Below are positions 7,879-15,907 of a DNA stretch of 64,000 bases, piece after piece. This DNA is from Chloroflexota bacterium. GTDB lineage: Bacteria > Chloroflexota > Anaerolineae > UBA7937 > B3-Chlor. Location: positions 149,377-213,376 of the forward strand of contig JAUVXJ010000003.1 in assembly GCA_030603665.1 (NCBI GenBank), given 5' to 3'. The notes beneath the pieces are model-generated. The model made no database searches and was not told where the DNA came from. It saw nothing but the letters and a program-made list of their open reading frames with translations. Within the stretch, counting starts at the first letter, position 1; each line of letters opens with the position of its first letter. A program made the translations under genes and the position numbers.

Positions 7879-8991
7879 ATGACAAAGGGTCACGAGAATC
7901 GTCTCAAGATGCTGGAGCGCAATCAACAGGAATCGGGCGTCGATTTGCTGGCTGTCGTGCCTGGCGCCAATCTGCGCTACCTCACAGGCCTGGAGATGCA
8001 CACCAGCGAACGCATCACCCTGGCCCTCTTCCCGTTGGGTGGGCAGCCTGTGTTCGTGCTGCCGGGACTGGAAGCCCCGAGTGCAGAAGCGGCACTGAAG
8101 ATCGAGGCCTCCCTCTACACCTACACCGATGAGCAGGGACCCGGCGCTGCCTTTCGGCAAATGGCCACCGACCTGGACCTGGAAGGCAAGGTTTTCGGCG
8201 TGGAACACCTGCACATGAGAGTCCTCGAGCTCCGCCGGCTGGAGAAGCACGCGGATCACGCCAAGTTCGTCGATGCGGATCCTTTGCTCTCCGGGCTGCG
8301 CATCGTCAAGGACAAAGAGGAGATCGAAGCGCTGCGCCGGGCCGCCGAAGCAAACCAGGAGTGCTTCCGCCAGGTGATGAAACACATACAGCCTGGCGTC
8401 ACGGAACAGGAACTGGCCGTGATCTGGCAGAGAGCTGCTCTCGAGGCCGAGAACTCCCAGATGTCGGACCAGCCCCCCATCGTCGCCTCGGGTCCCAATG
8501 GCGCCTCGCCTCACACCACAGCCACCTCTCGCCGGCTCCAGAACGGCGACCTGGTGACCATCGACGCCTTTCTGCTCGTCGATGGGTACTACTCCGACAT
8601 CACCCGCACCTACGCGGTGGGCGAGCCGGACGATGAACTGCAACGCATCTACTCCGTCGTGCAGGAAGCCAACGCTGCGGCGCGCGCCATCATCAAGCCG
8701 AGGATCGAGGCCCAGGAGGTGGATCGGACGGCCCGGCAAGTGATCGACAAGGCCGGGTACGGGGAGTACTTCATCCACCGCACCGGCCACGGCATGGGAT
8801 TGGAGATCCACGAGGAGCCCAACATCGTAGAGGGGAACGACCTCCTGTTGGAACCGGGTATGGTCTTCACCGTGGAGCCCGGAATCTACGTAACGGACCT
8901 CGGCGGCGTGCGCATCGAGGACAATGTCCTGGTCACGGAGACCGGCTGCGAGACGTTGACCACGTTGCCTAGGGAGTTGACCCGGCTCTAG
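7879..8991 (+). CDS. M24 family metallopeptidase (Xaa-Pro aminopeptidase/prolidase type)
   Basis: The protein has an N-terminal creatinase-like domain (~1-130) and a C-terminal pita-bread peptidase domain. All five dinuclear metal ligands of the family can be seen: Asp in VTIDAF, Asp in SDITRTY, His in GHGMGLEIH, Glu in TVEPGIY and Glu in RIEDNVLV. Such enzymes remove N-terminal residues next to proline, or split Xaa-Pro dipeptides, in the cytoplasm. The ATG at 7879 fits both the family N-terminus and a promoter whose -10 is 8 nt upstream; the ORF's earlier ATG lies before that promoter. No Shine-Dalgarno is present, consistent with a leaderless message. Confidence 0.92.
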   Translation: MTKGHENRLKMLERNQQESGVDLLAVVPGANLRYLTGLEMHTSERITLALFPLGGQPVFVLPGLEAPSAEAALKIEASLYTYTDEQGPGAAFRQMATDLDLEGKVFGVEHLHMRVLELRRLEKHADHAKFVDADPLLSGLRIVKDKEEIEALRRAAEANQECFRQVMKHIQPGVTEQELAVIWQRAALEAENSQMSDQPPIVASGPNGASPHTTATSRRLQNGDLVTIDAFLLVDGYYSDITRTYAVGEPDDELQRIYSVVQEANAAARAIIKPRIEAQEVDRTARQVIDKAGYGEYFIHRTGHGMGLEIHEEPNIVEGNDLLLEPGMVFTVEPGIYVTDLGGVRIEDNVLVTETGCETLTTLPRELTRL

Positions 8992-8998
8992 CCACACT

Positions 8999-9235
8999 TC
9001 AACCCACGTCGATCGCGCAGCCCTCCTCCTCCAGCAATGCGCGCCGGCCCAGCTGTGCAGAGGCGAATGTCATAGCCCCGAGCGAATCAGGAGCACCACC
9101 GTTCGTCTCTACGCTGTAACCAAGCGCCCACATCACCCCTCGATTCACGTGACGCCCACCCAACTCACACGTGGCTACCGGCAGACCCGATTTCGACGTT
9201 ATCGTCACCACCCTTCCCAGCACCACTGGTACCAT
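8999..9235 (-). CDS. Possible small protein, 78 aa
   Basis: The 286-bp gap between the M24 and DUF92 genes contains this open frame on the opposite strand, starting at the ATG at 9235. The composition is protein-like (GGRHVNRGVMWALGY and a conserved-looking hydrophobic pattern), but I recognise no family and see no clear ribosome-binding site. It may be a genuine small gene, a remnant or chance. Confidence 0.25.
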   Translation of the reverse strand: MVPVVLGRVVTITSKSGLPVATCELGGRHVNRGVMWALGYSVETNGGAPDSLGAMTFASAQLGRRALLEEEGCAIDVG

Positions 9236-9260
9236 TCTGCTATTCAGCGAACACGAGCTC

Positions 9261-9269
9261 TGGTATAAT
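9261..9269 (+). promoter_or_regulatory. Extended -10 promoter of the DUF92 gene
   Basis: TGGTATAAT is an extended -10 (TG-n-TATAAT) without a good -35. The ATG at 9278 is 8 nt downstream of the -10, so this mRNA too would be essentially leaderless. Confidence 0.6.
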
Positions 9270-9277
9270 GCCCACTG

Positions 9278-10132
9278 ATGTCGCCTCAGCAACAGACCGC
9301 ATTCCCACAACTGATCATCGGCCTGATACTCAGCACCATAGTCGCCCTCGTCGCCCGGCGCCGGCGCGCTCTCACGACTAGCGGCGCGCTGGCCGCTGTC
9401 CTCGTAGGAACCATCACCTTCGGCTTCGGTGGTTGGGCCTGGGGGCTGGTGCTCGTCGCATTCTTCGCTTCGTCCTCCGCGCTGTCCCGCTTCCGGAAGG
9501 CTGAGAAGAGGGAGCTGGCTCGCAGGTTCGGAAAAGGCGCCCAGCGCGACCAAGGACAGGTCTTGGCCAACGGAGGCATGCCGGCCATCCTATCGCTCCT
9601 ATACTTCTCTCATCCCAGCGCGGCCCTGCTGGCAGCCTTCCTGGGTGCCATGGCCACAGCCAACGCCGATACCTGGGGCACCGAGATCGGCGTTCTTAGT
9701 GCGGTTCCTCCGCGGCTGATCACTACGGGGCGCCGGGTGCCAGTGGGCGCGTCCGGAGGGATAAGCCTGTTGGGCACGGCCGCGTCTACCCTGGGAGCGC
9801 TGTTCATAGGCCTGGTCGGTCACATCCTGCTGTGTACAGAGAACATGTTGGCAGGAGACGACCCCCTGCAACTGTCGTGGATCATCCCCATCACCCTCAT
9901 CAGCGGGTTGCTGGGTTCCCTGCTCGACAGCCTTCTGGGGGCCACTATGCAGGGCGTCTTCTTCTGTGCCCGGTGCGAGACGGAGACCGAGAAAGAGGTT
10001 CACGGCTGTGGGCTACAAACCAGCCACCTGCGGGGGTGGCGGTGGCTCAACAACGATGTGGTGAATCTCCTCAGTTCAGTGGGGGGAGCTGCGGTGGCGA
10101 TGACTACTTGGGGAGTTATCTCCGGGTGGTAA
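9278..10132 (+). CDS. DUF92 family integral membrane protein
   Basis: This is a polytopic membrane protein of the DUF92/TIGR00297 family, which includes plant VTE6 phytyl-phosphate kinase. Family landmarks are visible: ANADTWGTEIGVLS near residue 130, RLITTGRRVPVGASGG shortly after, and LLGATMQGVFFC in the last third. About six to seven hydrophobic segments can be counted. Bacterial members are not characterised; a role in prenyl-phosphate metabolism would be consistent with VTE6 but is only inference. The start at 9278 is set by the -10 element just upstream. It converges with tpiA; the 108-bp gap holds no visible terminator. Confidence 0.85.
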   Translation: MSPQQQTAFPQLIIGLILSTIVALVARRRRALTTSGALAAVLVGTITFGFGGWAWGLVLVAFFASSSALSRFRKAEKRELARRFGKGAQRDQGQVLANGGMPAILSLLYFSHPSAALLAAFLGAMATANADTWGTEIGVLSAVPPRLITTGRRVPVGASGGISLLGTAASTLGALFIGLVGHILLCTENMLAGDDPLQLSWIIPITLISGLLGSLLDSLLGATMQGVFFCARCETETEKEVHGCGLQTSHLRGWRWLNNDVVNLLSSVGGAAVAMTTWGVISGW

Positions 10133-10240
10133 GAGGCTCCCCTGGTGCAGCCGACCCTGACAGCAAGTCCATACTGCGCAGAAAGGGTCCGGCTCTATGT
10201 CAGCGGCCGGACGCTCACAAACCGCTAATCGCCAGTCCTT

Positions 10241-10996
10241 CTAGGACTGAAACCTGACGATACGCACGAAGCTCTCTGCATCCAGCGATGCGCCACCCAC
10301 CAGAGCGCCATCCACTTCAGGCTGGGCCATTAGTTCGTCCACATTCCCCGGCTTGACGCTGCCTCCGTACATGATGCAAACGTCCTGGGCCACCTCGTCG
10401 CCGTAGAGGCCGCTCAGGTTATTGCGGATCGCGGAGTGCATCTCATCGGCCTGGCTGGGCGTGGCGGTCTGACCGGTGCCGATGGCCCAGATAGGCTCGT
10501 AGGCCACGGCCACCTGCTCCATCGCCTCTGCCGGGATGTCTTGCAGGCCTTGGTGGACCTGCATGCTCACCACGGCCTTCTGCCTCCCCTCACCTCGCTG
10601 TTCGAGCGTCTCGCCGACGCAGAGGATGGGCTTGAGTCCGTGCTCCAAGGCCGTCTTCAGCTTCTGATTGATGAACTGATCGCTCTCCTGTAAGTACTCG
10701 CGTCGCTCGCTGTGGCCCAGAATCGCGTAGCTGCACCCGACATCCAGCAGCATCTTGGGCGAGATCTCTCCCGTGAACGCGCCCTCGTCCGCCGGGAAGA
10801 GGTTCTGCGCTCCGACCTGGACGGTGCTTCCCTGGAGAGCCTTGGCGACCGCATATAGCGCTGTGAAAGGAGGGCAGACCAGCATCTCCCGCTCCATGGC
10901 GTCTCCCAGGGCCGCATTCAACTGCGCCGCCAACGCTACAGACTCACCCACGGTCTTGTGCATCTTCCAGTTGCCAGCCATGATGATCTTGCGCAT
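10241..10996 (-). CDS. tpiA: Triosephosphate isomerase
   Basis: This is the glycolytic/gluconeogenic enzyme interconverting glyceraldehyde-3-phosphate and dihydroxyacetone phosphate. All catalytic signatures are present: AGNWKMHK (Asn and Lys), the histidine in GHSERR, the catalytic Glu in VAYEPIWAIGTG, and the phosphate-binding YGGSV and GALVGGASL at the C-terminus. The length of 251 residues is normal. The start MRKIIMAGNWK is supported by GGAGG 8 nt upstream; the ATG five codons earlier overlaps that site. It is monocistronic with its own promoter at 11070-11098, separate from other glycolytic genes. Confidence 0.97.
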   Translation of the reverse strand: MRKIIMAGNWKMHKTVGESVALAAQLNAALGDAMEREMLVCPPFTALYAVAKALQGSTVQVGAQNLFPADEGAFTGEISPKMLLDVGCSYAILGHSERREYLQESDQFINQKLKTALEHGLKPILCVGETLEQRGEGRQKAVVSMQVHQGLQDIPAEAMEQVAVAYEPIWAIGTGQTATPSQADEMHSAIRNNLSGLYGDEVAQDVCIMYGGSVKPGNVDELMAQPEVDGALVGGASLDAESFVRIVRFQS

Positions 10997-11069
10997 CACG
11001 TTATCCTCCAACTGAGTGCAGTGCTCAGCTTGCAGGGGCGGCCGAGCGATCCGGGATCAACGACATCAC

Positions 11070-11098
11070 ATTATACCAGCCTCGCTGGGCTTTGACAA
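11070..11098 (-). promoter_or_regulatory. tpiA promoter
   Basis: On the minus strand TTGTCA (11098-11093) and TATAAT (11075-11070) are separated by 17 bp. The 5' UTR would be ~70 nt with a good Shine-Dalgarno. Confidence 0.7.
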
Positions 11099-11247
11099 TA
11101 CAGAGCTGTCTCACCCCAGAGACACTCTCGTGGAAGCCATCGCTGGAGATCTCTCAGGCATTCTTGATGAGGCGCAGGCACCGCCTACCCTGCCCACGAA
11201 AAGGCCGCGATCATGCTTGGTGTCAATCCAGCTTCGAGCCAGGTCTC

Positions 11248-11275
11248 TTGACTGGGGCGCAAACAAAGATATAAT
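11248..11275 (+). promoter_or_regulatory. Promoter of the alpha-toroid gene
   Basis: TTGACT (11248-11253) and TATAAT (11270-11275) are spaced by 16 bp. Initiation near 11282 rules out the GTG at 11279 as the translation start. Confidence 0.7.
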
Positions 11276-11317
11276 GACGTGGATCGGCCCTACAGGAGCC
11301 GCGATGGCGGTTGCACA

Positions 11318-12334
11318 GTGTTTCGGACAAGGGCAAGACAGATCACCAGAAGGAGGGAGACCATCAAGGACTGGCATGACAAGCTGAAAGCAGATCCCTT
11401 ACCCTGGCTTCTGGAGCAGGATAACCCTTCTGTGCGCTACTTCACCCTGCGGGACCTCCTCCGCCTGCCCCACGATGATCCCGAACTGAAGAGTGCGCAG
11501 GCAGCCATTATGGCCTCCAAACCCGTGAGGGAGATCCTGGAGGCCCAGTACCCCCAGGGGTACTGGGTCAAACCGGACCGGGGTTACAGCCCAAAGTACA
11601 GAGCTACCGTTTGGCAGCTCATGTTCCTCACGCAACTGGGGGCAACGTCAACCGAAGCCATCGACAGAGCGTGCCGATTCGTCCTGGAGCACAGCTTCCT
11701 GCCCGAACAAGGCCTCTTTTCCGCCACCAAGACGGGCACGGGGACGATCATCTGCCTCAACGGTAACCTCCTCCGCGCCCTGGGTCATTTTGGCTACAGC
11801 GATCACCCCACGGTCAAGACTGTGACACAGATGCTGGCAGCCTGCATAGCTACAGAGGGGTACAAGTGCCGTGCCAATGCGCCCGATCGTTCGAAAAGAG
11901 AAACCTGGCTCCCCTGTGTTTGGGGGGCCATCAAGGCTCTCCGTGCCTTTGCACCGATACCTGCCCGGGAGAGATCAGAAGCTGTCAAGGAAACGGTGAA
12001 CCAAGGCGTGGATCTCCTGTTCTCTCGCGATCTGTCAGGGGCAGAGTATCCCGGTGGGACCGGGCAGGTGAGTCCCCTGTGGTTCAGGTTCGGCTTCCCG
12101 CTGGGGTACCATAGCGATGTGCTGGAGGCGCTGGACGTCTTGGCACAACTGGGCCACGGGGCGGACCACCGATTGCAGGCAGCCATCGAGTTCGTCTTGG
12201 GCAAGCAAGACAGTGAGGGTCGCTGGTCCCTGGAACACACACTGGACAGGACCTGGACCAGATTCGGTCGGAAGGGGGAGCCCAGCAAGTGGGTGACACT
12301 GAGAGCACTGAGGATGCTCAGTAGACTCAGCTAG
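11318..12334 (+). CDS. Terpenoid-cyclase/prenyltransferase-like alpha-toroid protein, start uncertain
   Basis: The sequence is all-helical with repeats typical of the squalene cyclase/prenyltransferase alpha-alpha toroid (QYPQGYWVKPD, FSATKTGTGT, GKQDSEGRWSLEHT near the end). No cyclase D-x-D-D motif is visible, so catalytic cyclisation is doubtful; similar proteins are uncharacterised. The start is a puzzle. An ideal AAGGAGG at 11350-11356 is followed 6 nt later by ATC (11363), and the sequence after it (KDWHDKLKADPLPWLL) looks like a natural N-terminus. The coordinate given is the first canonical in-frame start (GTG) after the predicted transcription start. ATC initiation or a base change is possible. 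Confidence 0.7.
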   Translation: MFRTRARQITRRRETIKDWHDKLKADPLPWLLEQDNPSVRYFTLRDLLRLPHDDPELKSAQAAIMASKPVREILEAQYPQGYWVKPDRGYSPKYRATVWQLMFLTQLGATSTEAIDRACRFVLEHSFLPEQGLFSATKTGTGTIICLNGNLLRALGHFGYSDHPTVKTVTQMLAACIATEGYKCRANAPDRSKRETWLPCVWGAIKALRAFAPIPARERSEAVKETVNQGVDLLFSRDLSGAEYPGGTGQVSPLWFRFGFPLGYHSDVLEALDVLAQLGHGADHRLQAAIEFVLGKQDSEGRWSLEHTLDRTWTRFGRKGEPSKWVTLRALRMLSRLS

Positions 12335-12356
12335 AGCCCGCCGCGAACGCCCTAGA

Positions 12357-13211
12357 CTAGTACTCCACCCTCTTCCCAGTGAAGATCATCACCAATCTCT
12401 CCAGTATCACGACGACCACGATGACCGCCGCATCGACAATGATGGTCAGCAGGAAAGCGAAGGTGAGGCTCTCGAGGGCTCGGAGGAAGAAGCCAGATAC
12501 CGGGGAATAGACCTCCTGCAGCAGGCCAAATCCGTACAGCACCACCACAGCCACACAGCAATAGAGGCCCAGAGACAACCACGCCTGCCGATCCGACTCG
12601 CTGGGAAGCATGGCATTGCTGATGGAGAAGACCAGATAGACCCACAGCCAGAAGTTGGGAACCGACATGTACTGGCCCAGTGTGGGGAGGAGGTCCTCGG
12701 GCGACAGTCTTACCGCTAGCTCACCAGGGGCCGCCAAACCGAAGACGTAGTGCGCGATGAGCAGGATGAGAAGGCTACCGGTAACCAAAGGTGCCAGACC
12801 GATGATGCTACCCCGCACAGGGTCGGTTCTGGCCATGGATACGGAACCCAACCGCATAGGGCCACCCCCCTTGCTGGACGGGCCGATGGATATCTTACCC
12901 ACAGGCACGCGCAGCAGCTTGGCGGTGAGCCAGTGACTCAACTCGTGTGCAAGCACGCCGGGCAGGAGAAGCAAGAAGTACAGCAGGACGGCTGCATCAT
13001 GGCTGTCACTGAGCAAGAGGCCCAGCCCGTAGAGGTGCTTGCTGAGCCAGCGTTTCATCAGCACCAGGCAGAACAGAAGAGCCACAAACCAGATTAGAGG
13101 TGCCCACTCAGTCCAGTCTATCGAGCTGCCTCCTTGCCCGTTCTGCCAGGGCGCCCGGAGCGGTCTCCACGACGATCTCGAACTCGCTCCTGGCGCGCTC
13201 CGTACCGCCAT
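12357..13211 (-). CDS. M50-like membrane zinc metallopeptidase
   Basis: This is a multi-pass membrane protein with the zinc-binding HELSHW motif inside a hydrophobic segment (about residue 90 of the open frame). A later SNAMLPSESD could supply the third metal ligand, as in distant M50 (site-2 protease-like) families. Roughly six transmembrane segments are visible. The outermost ATG (13211) lies deep inside the upstream TPR gene in another frame, and its first 30 residues look like shadow sequence. A strong AAGGAGG (13135-13129) is followed 7 nt later by an in-frame ATA at 13121, just ahead of the first membrane segment. The real start is thus probably near 13121, by a non-AUG codon, or at GTG 13085. 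The gene overlaps and is likely coupled to the kinase-remnant gene. Confidence 0.75.
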   Translation of the reverse strand: MAVRSAPGASSRSSWRPLRAPWQNGQGGSSIDWTEWAPLIWFVALLFCLVLMKRWLSKHLYGLGLLLSDSHDAAVLLYFLLLLPGVLAHELSHWLTAKLLRVPVGKISIGPSSKGGGPMRLGSVSMARTDPVRGSIIGLAPLVTGSLLILLIAHYVFGLAAPGELAVRLSPEDLLPTLGQYMSVPNFWLWVYLVFSISNAMLPSESDRQAWLSLGLYCCVAVVVLYGFGLLQEVYSPVSGFFLRALESLTFAFLLTIIVDAAVIVVVVILERLVMIFTGKRVEY

Positions 13212-13575
13212 GCTTTGCGAAGTACAGTCCCATACAGAAATGACCTTCCGGCACCTGTGGGTTCATGCGGAGTGCAAGCTCACACTCTCGGCGACCCGTC
13301 TTCACATCCCCTTGGAACACGTTGCACATACCTAGATTGGCGTGAGGTCCGGGCGCGTCCGGTTCCAGGCGGACCACGGTCTGATACTGGAAAGCAGGGG
13401 CGTCCAGCTCACCCTGCACGAGATAGGCATCTCCCGCGCCCAGGTGTGCCTTCACGTGTTCTCGCTCGATGTCCAGCGTAGGATGGTACGCCTTCCACAC
13501 CGTGGCCATCCCCCCCACGCCCAGCTGCCTGGTGATTCTATACGGGCCGACACTCTCACCCACTACGAAAGGCAC
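13108..13575 (-). CDS. Truncated Ser/Thr kinase N-terminus fused to TPR region (kinase core missing)
   Basis: The N-terminus (GPYRITRQLGVGGMATVWKA) is exactly that of a Hanks-type Ser/Thr kinase glycine loop. The frame then switches within a few residues to TPR-like helices (LVQGELDAPAFQYQTVVRLEP, RMNPQVPEGHFCMGLYFAK). The catalytic lysine, HRD and DFG segments are absent, so about 250 residues appear to have been deleted in frame. The start codon (GTG at 13575) has GAGGAG 8 nt upstream and a consensus promoter at 13649-13677, so the shortened gene may still be expressed. It may be a decaying kinase or a non-catalytic TPR adaptor. It overlaps the M50 gene. Confidence 0.75.
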   Translation of the reverse strand: MPFVVGESVGPYRITRQLGVGGMATVWKAYHPTLDIEREHVKAHLGAGDAYLVQGELDAPAFQYQTVVRLEPDAPGPHANLGMCNVFQGDVKTGRRECELALRMNPQVPEGHFCMGLYFAKHGGTERARSEFEIVVETAPGALAERARRQLDRLD

Positions 13576-13648
13576 GGGTGCATCTCCTCAGCTTCAAGGC
13601 TCGCCGCGTCCCAGACTGTGCTGCTCGCTCGGGTCCCTGAACAACCAG

Positions 13649-13677
13649 ATTATAAGCTCGGCGTGTAAACACTTCAA
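13649..13677 (-). promoter_or_regulatory. Promoter of the kinase-remnant/M50 unit
   Basis: TTGAAG (13677-13672) and TATAAT (13654-13649) on the minus strand are separated by 17 bp. It lies 74 bp upstream of the GTG at 13575. Confidence 0.65.
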
Positions 13678-13801
13678 AACCATCACGTAAAGGCTTCGTT
13701 AAGCTTCGGGCAGGGGGGAGAACACTCCACCCCCATGGATCGCCGCCGTAGCCCCTGCTGAGGGTTTCCGATCAGAGGCTCACTGCGGCCATGGGGAGGA
13801 T

Positions 13802-15127
13802 TCAGTCCGCGCCGGTTTCCTCAACAGTCCTGGCCTTCACCGTCCAGTACAGACTCATCAGCGCCTCAGCCAACTTGTGGGGAGCATGTTGCCAGGGGTT
13901 CTCCAGATCTACCAGGTCCTCTCCGACCAACTGGTAGCGCTCCCCCAGCTCCGTATGGGGTTCGACAGCCTCCACCTTCATATGGGGCGGGAACTCCAGC
14001 GTCACACTGTTATTGGCCAGAACGTACGTGAACAGGCCCTGTCCGACGTGCTCTTCCAACGCCTGCAGATGATCGTCCAGGGCGAAGTGGTCTGTCTCGC
14101 CTTCTTCCGTCGCGATGTTGGAGACGTATACTTTGACAGCCGGGGATGCGTTCAGCGCGCTGGCTATTCCCGGGACCAGCAGATTGGGCAAGATGCTGGT
14201 GAAAAGGCTGCCCGGGCCCGCCGCAATCAGGTCCGCCTCCAGGATGGCTTTGATCGCCCCAGGGTACCCTGGCACGCTATCGGGCTCGAGGAACACTCTT
14301 TCGATGGGCCGCCCGGCTTCGGAGATCTTGGACTCCCCTTCCACGCGACCTGAACCTTTGGCCTCTTCGTCGTCATCCCGCAACTCGGCCCACAGCGTCA
14401 CGTTCTCCAGCGTCGAAGGCACAATCCTGCCTCTGATGTTCAACACACGGCTGGACTCCAGGATGGCGCGCTCGAAATTGCCTGTCACCGCAGCCATCGC
14501 CGCAATGAACAGATTGCCAAAGCTGTGTCCGTTCAGGGTTTCTCCCTCCCCAAAACGGTACTGGAAGAGTCGCGCAGTGAGCGATTCGTCGTCAGCGAGA
14601 GCTGCGATGCAGTTCCGAAAGTCCCCCGGAGGCAGCAACCCCAGATCCCTCCGCAGGCGGCCTGAGCTGCCTCCATCGTCAGCTACAGTGACGATGGCAG
14701 TGATGTTCTCCGTGTGCTCCTTCAAGCCTCGAAGAAGGGCGGACAGTCCGGTTCCCCCCCCAATGGCCACGATCTTGGGGCCGCGGGTCCGCTGGCGATG
14801 GTCATAGATGATGTCCACCAGGCTACTCTGCCCTGGGTAGCGGAAGGCCGACAGCAGAGACCTGTTGAGCTGCAGGATAGCGACGGTGATAGCTGCAATG
14901 CCCGCCACGCCAAATAGCAGCCCTCGCCAGACGCGGGGAATGAACTGCAAGGTGAGGTAGAACACAACGGGGGGGAAGGTCCAGGTACGATATACGTCGA
15001 CGAGGAGATAGCCGACGCCAAGGCTAACGATGGTGATGCCGACGAAAAGCAGAAGCAGCCAACGCTTTACCCCCATCCCTGGGATTAGCCATTTCAGAGT
15101 GGACCCAAACTTGGGACTAAAGCGCAT
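13802..15127 (-). CDS. yvcK: YvcK/CofD-like UDP-GlcNAc-binding protein with N-terminal membrane anchor
   Basis: YvcK (GlmR) proteins bind UDP-sugars and coordinate central carbon flow with cell-wall synthesis. The core begins near residue 110 with KIVAIGGGTGLSALLRGL, followed by VADDGGSSGRLR, PPGDFRNC and SLFTSILPNLLVPGI. Unlike the Bacillus protein, two hydrophobic segments precede the core (residues ~20-85), anchoring it in the membrane, a layout I associate with Chloroflexota. The ATG at 15127 is chosen because it has GGAGAG upstream and lies after the predicted transcription start; the in-frame ATG at 15169 lies before it. It is a stand-alone gene without rapZ or whiA next to it. Confidence 0.9.
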   Translation of the reverse strand: MRFSPKFGSTLKWLIPGMGVKRWLLLLFVGITIVSLGVGYLLVDVYRTWTFPPVVFYLTLQFIPRVWRGLLFGVAGIAAITVAILQLNRSLLSAFRYPGQSSLVDIIYDHRQRTRGPKIVAIGGGTGLSALLRGLKEHTENITAIVTVADDGGSSGRLRRDLGLLPPGDFRNCIAALADDESLTARLFQYRFGEGETLNGHSFGNLFIAAMAAVTGNFERAILESSRVLNIRGRIVPSTLENVTLWAELRDDDEEAKGSGRVEGESKISEAGRPIERVFLEPDSVPGYPGAIKAILEADLIAAGPGSLFTSILPNLLVPGIASALNASPAVKVYVSNIATEEGETDHFALDDHLQALEEHVGQGLFTYVLANNSVTLEFPPHMKVEAVEPHTELGERYQLVGEDLVDLENPWQHAPHKLAEALMSLYWTVKARTVEETGAD

Positions 15128-15151
15128 CCAGGTCTCTCCTGCCCCAAGGCC

Positions 15152-15180
15152 ATTATAGTGCACGTCCATACGGAAGTCAA
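15152..15180 (-). promoter_or_regulatory. yvcK promoter
   Basis: This is a near-perfect promoter: TTGACT (15180-15175), 17-bp spacer, TATAAT (15157-15152), reading toward yvcK. Confidence 0.8.
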
Positions 15181-15234
15181 CAGCAGCTTGCTCACGTCAC
15201 AGGGCGACGACCGATCTTCGCTGGCGCCGAGGGC

Positions 15235-15573
15235 TTAGCACGTCAGGTGGAGAGCAGCGATCACCGGACCTTGCTCGGCCAGGCGATTGTACGTCTCACA
15301 GGCCTCACCCGTCCGCTGAACAATGACTTCGAAACCGGCCGACTCCAGGTAGTCAAGGGTCTCGGCCGGAACGCGCATCAACCCTGTGTTGCCAGTGCCC
15401 ACCACCAGTGTCCCTGCCTGGCCTTGTAGCAATCGCTCCAAGTCCTCCGGTACGAGCCTGTGCCCGCTGTTGCGGCGCCAGCGGTCCTCCACACGATCAG
15501 GGTAGATGATCAGATCCGATGTGTAGCTCTTCCCACCAACGACGATGCGTCCGAAGGTGTACGACTCTATCAT
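15235..15573 (-). CDS. Mth938-like (DUF498) domain protein
   Basis: This 112-residue protein has the compact Mth938/NDUFAF3-like fold signature: YTFGRIVVGGKSY at the N-terminus, then TLVVGTGNTGLM and a Thr/Tyr-rich C-terminal helix (GEACETYNRL). Family members are widespread small cytoplasmic proteins; the eukaryotic relative is a complex I assembly factor. The bacterial function is unknown. It lies upstream of yvcK on the same strand, but yvcK has its own promoter in between. A TAGAAT -10-like hexamer ~50 nt upstream is a weak promoter candidate. Confidence 0.85.
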   Translation of the reverse strand: MIESYTFGRIVVGGKSYTSDLIIYPDRVEDRWRRNSGHRLVPEDLERLLQGQAGTLVVGTGNTGLMRVPAETLDYLESAGFEVIVQRTGEACETYNRLAEQGPVIAALHLTC

Positions 15574-15819
15574 CTCTGGAATCCTGGCGCGGCCGTGGAA
15601 TGCTTACACTTCCATTCTATCAAATGGACTCCCCACCTACAACGCGTGCCGGACGCGCTGCCTGGCCGATACCCATGCTCATAGGCGCGCCATCACCGTA
15701 GGGATCATCTGGCCGGTGCGGCGAGGGCCTGCAATCCGCCGGGCTGCGTGCTCAAATACTCCCAGCACCGGCCCGGTCAACGCCGTCGGGCCCACCTACC
15801 ATCCTTGAACCGGGAATCG

Positions 15820-15848
15820 TTGTGGAGCGCCGCCAGCGATGTTATAAT
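15820..15848 (+). promoter_or_regulatory. Promoter of the transporter gene
   Basis: TTGTGG (15820-15825), 17-bp spacer, TATAAT (15843-15848). Leader length to the TTG start is ~50 nt. Confidence 0.55.
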
Positions 15849-15907
15849 GTGTCGGCCTGCTGCGTAGCAGACACCCTGAACACCGCCCTCGATCTAGAGG
15901 CTCACAC

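Noticed and set aside
8999-9553. 184-aa minus-strand frame overlapping the DUF92 gene
   Set aside because: Its first ~105 residues are the antisense shadow of the DUF92 gene; only the last 78 codons fall in the intergenic gap and are listed with low confidence.
13119-13211. First 30 residues of the longest M50 frame as a real N-terminus
   Set aside because: They are low-complexity Ser/Arg/Pro-rich sequence overlapping the TPR gene in another frame, while a strong SD site lies just before the first membrane helix.
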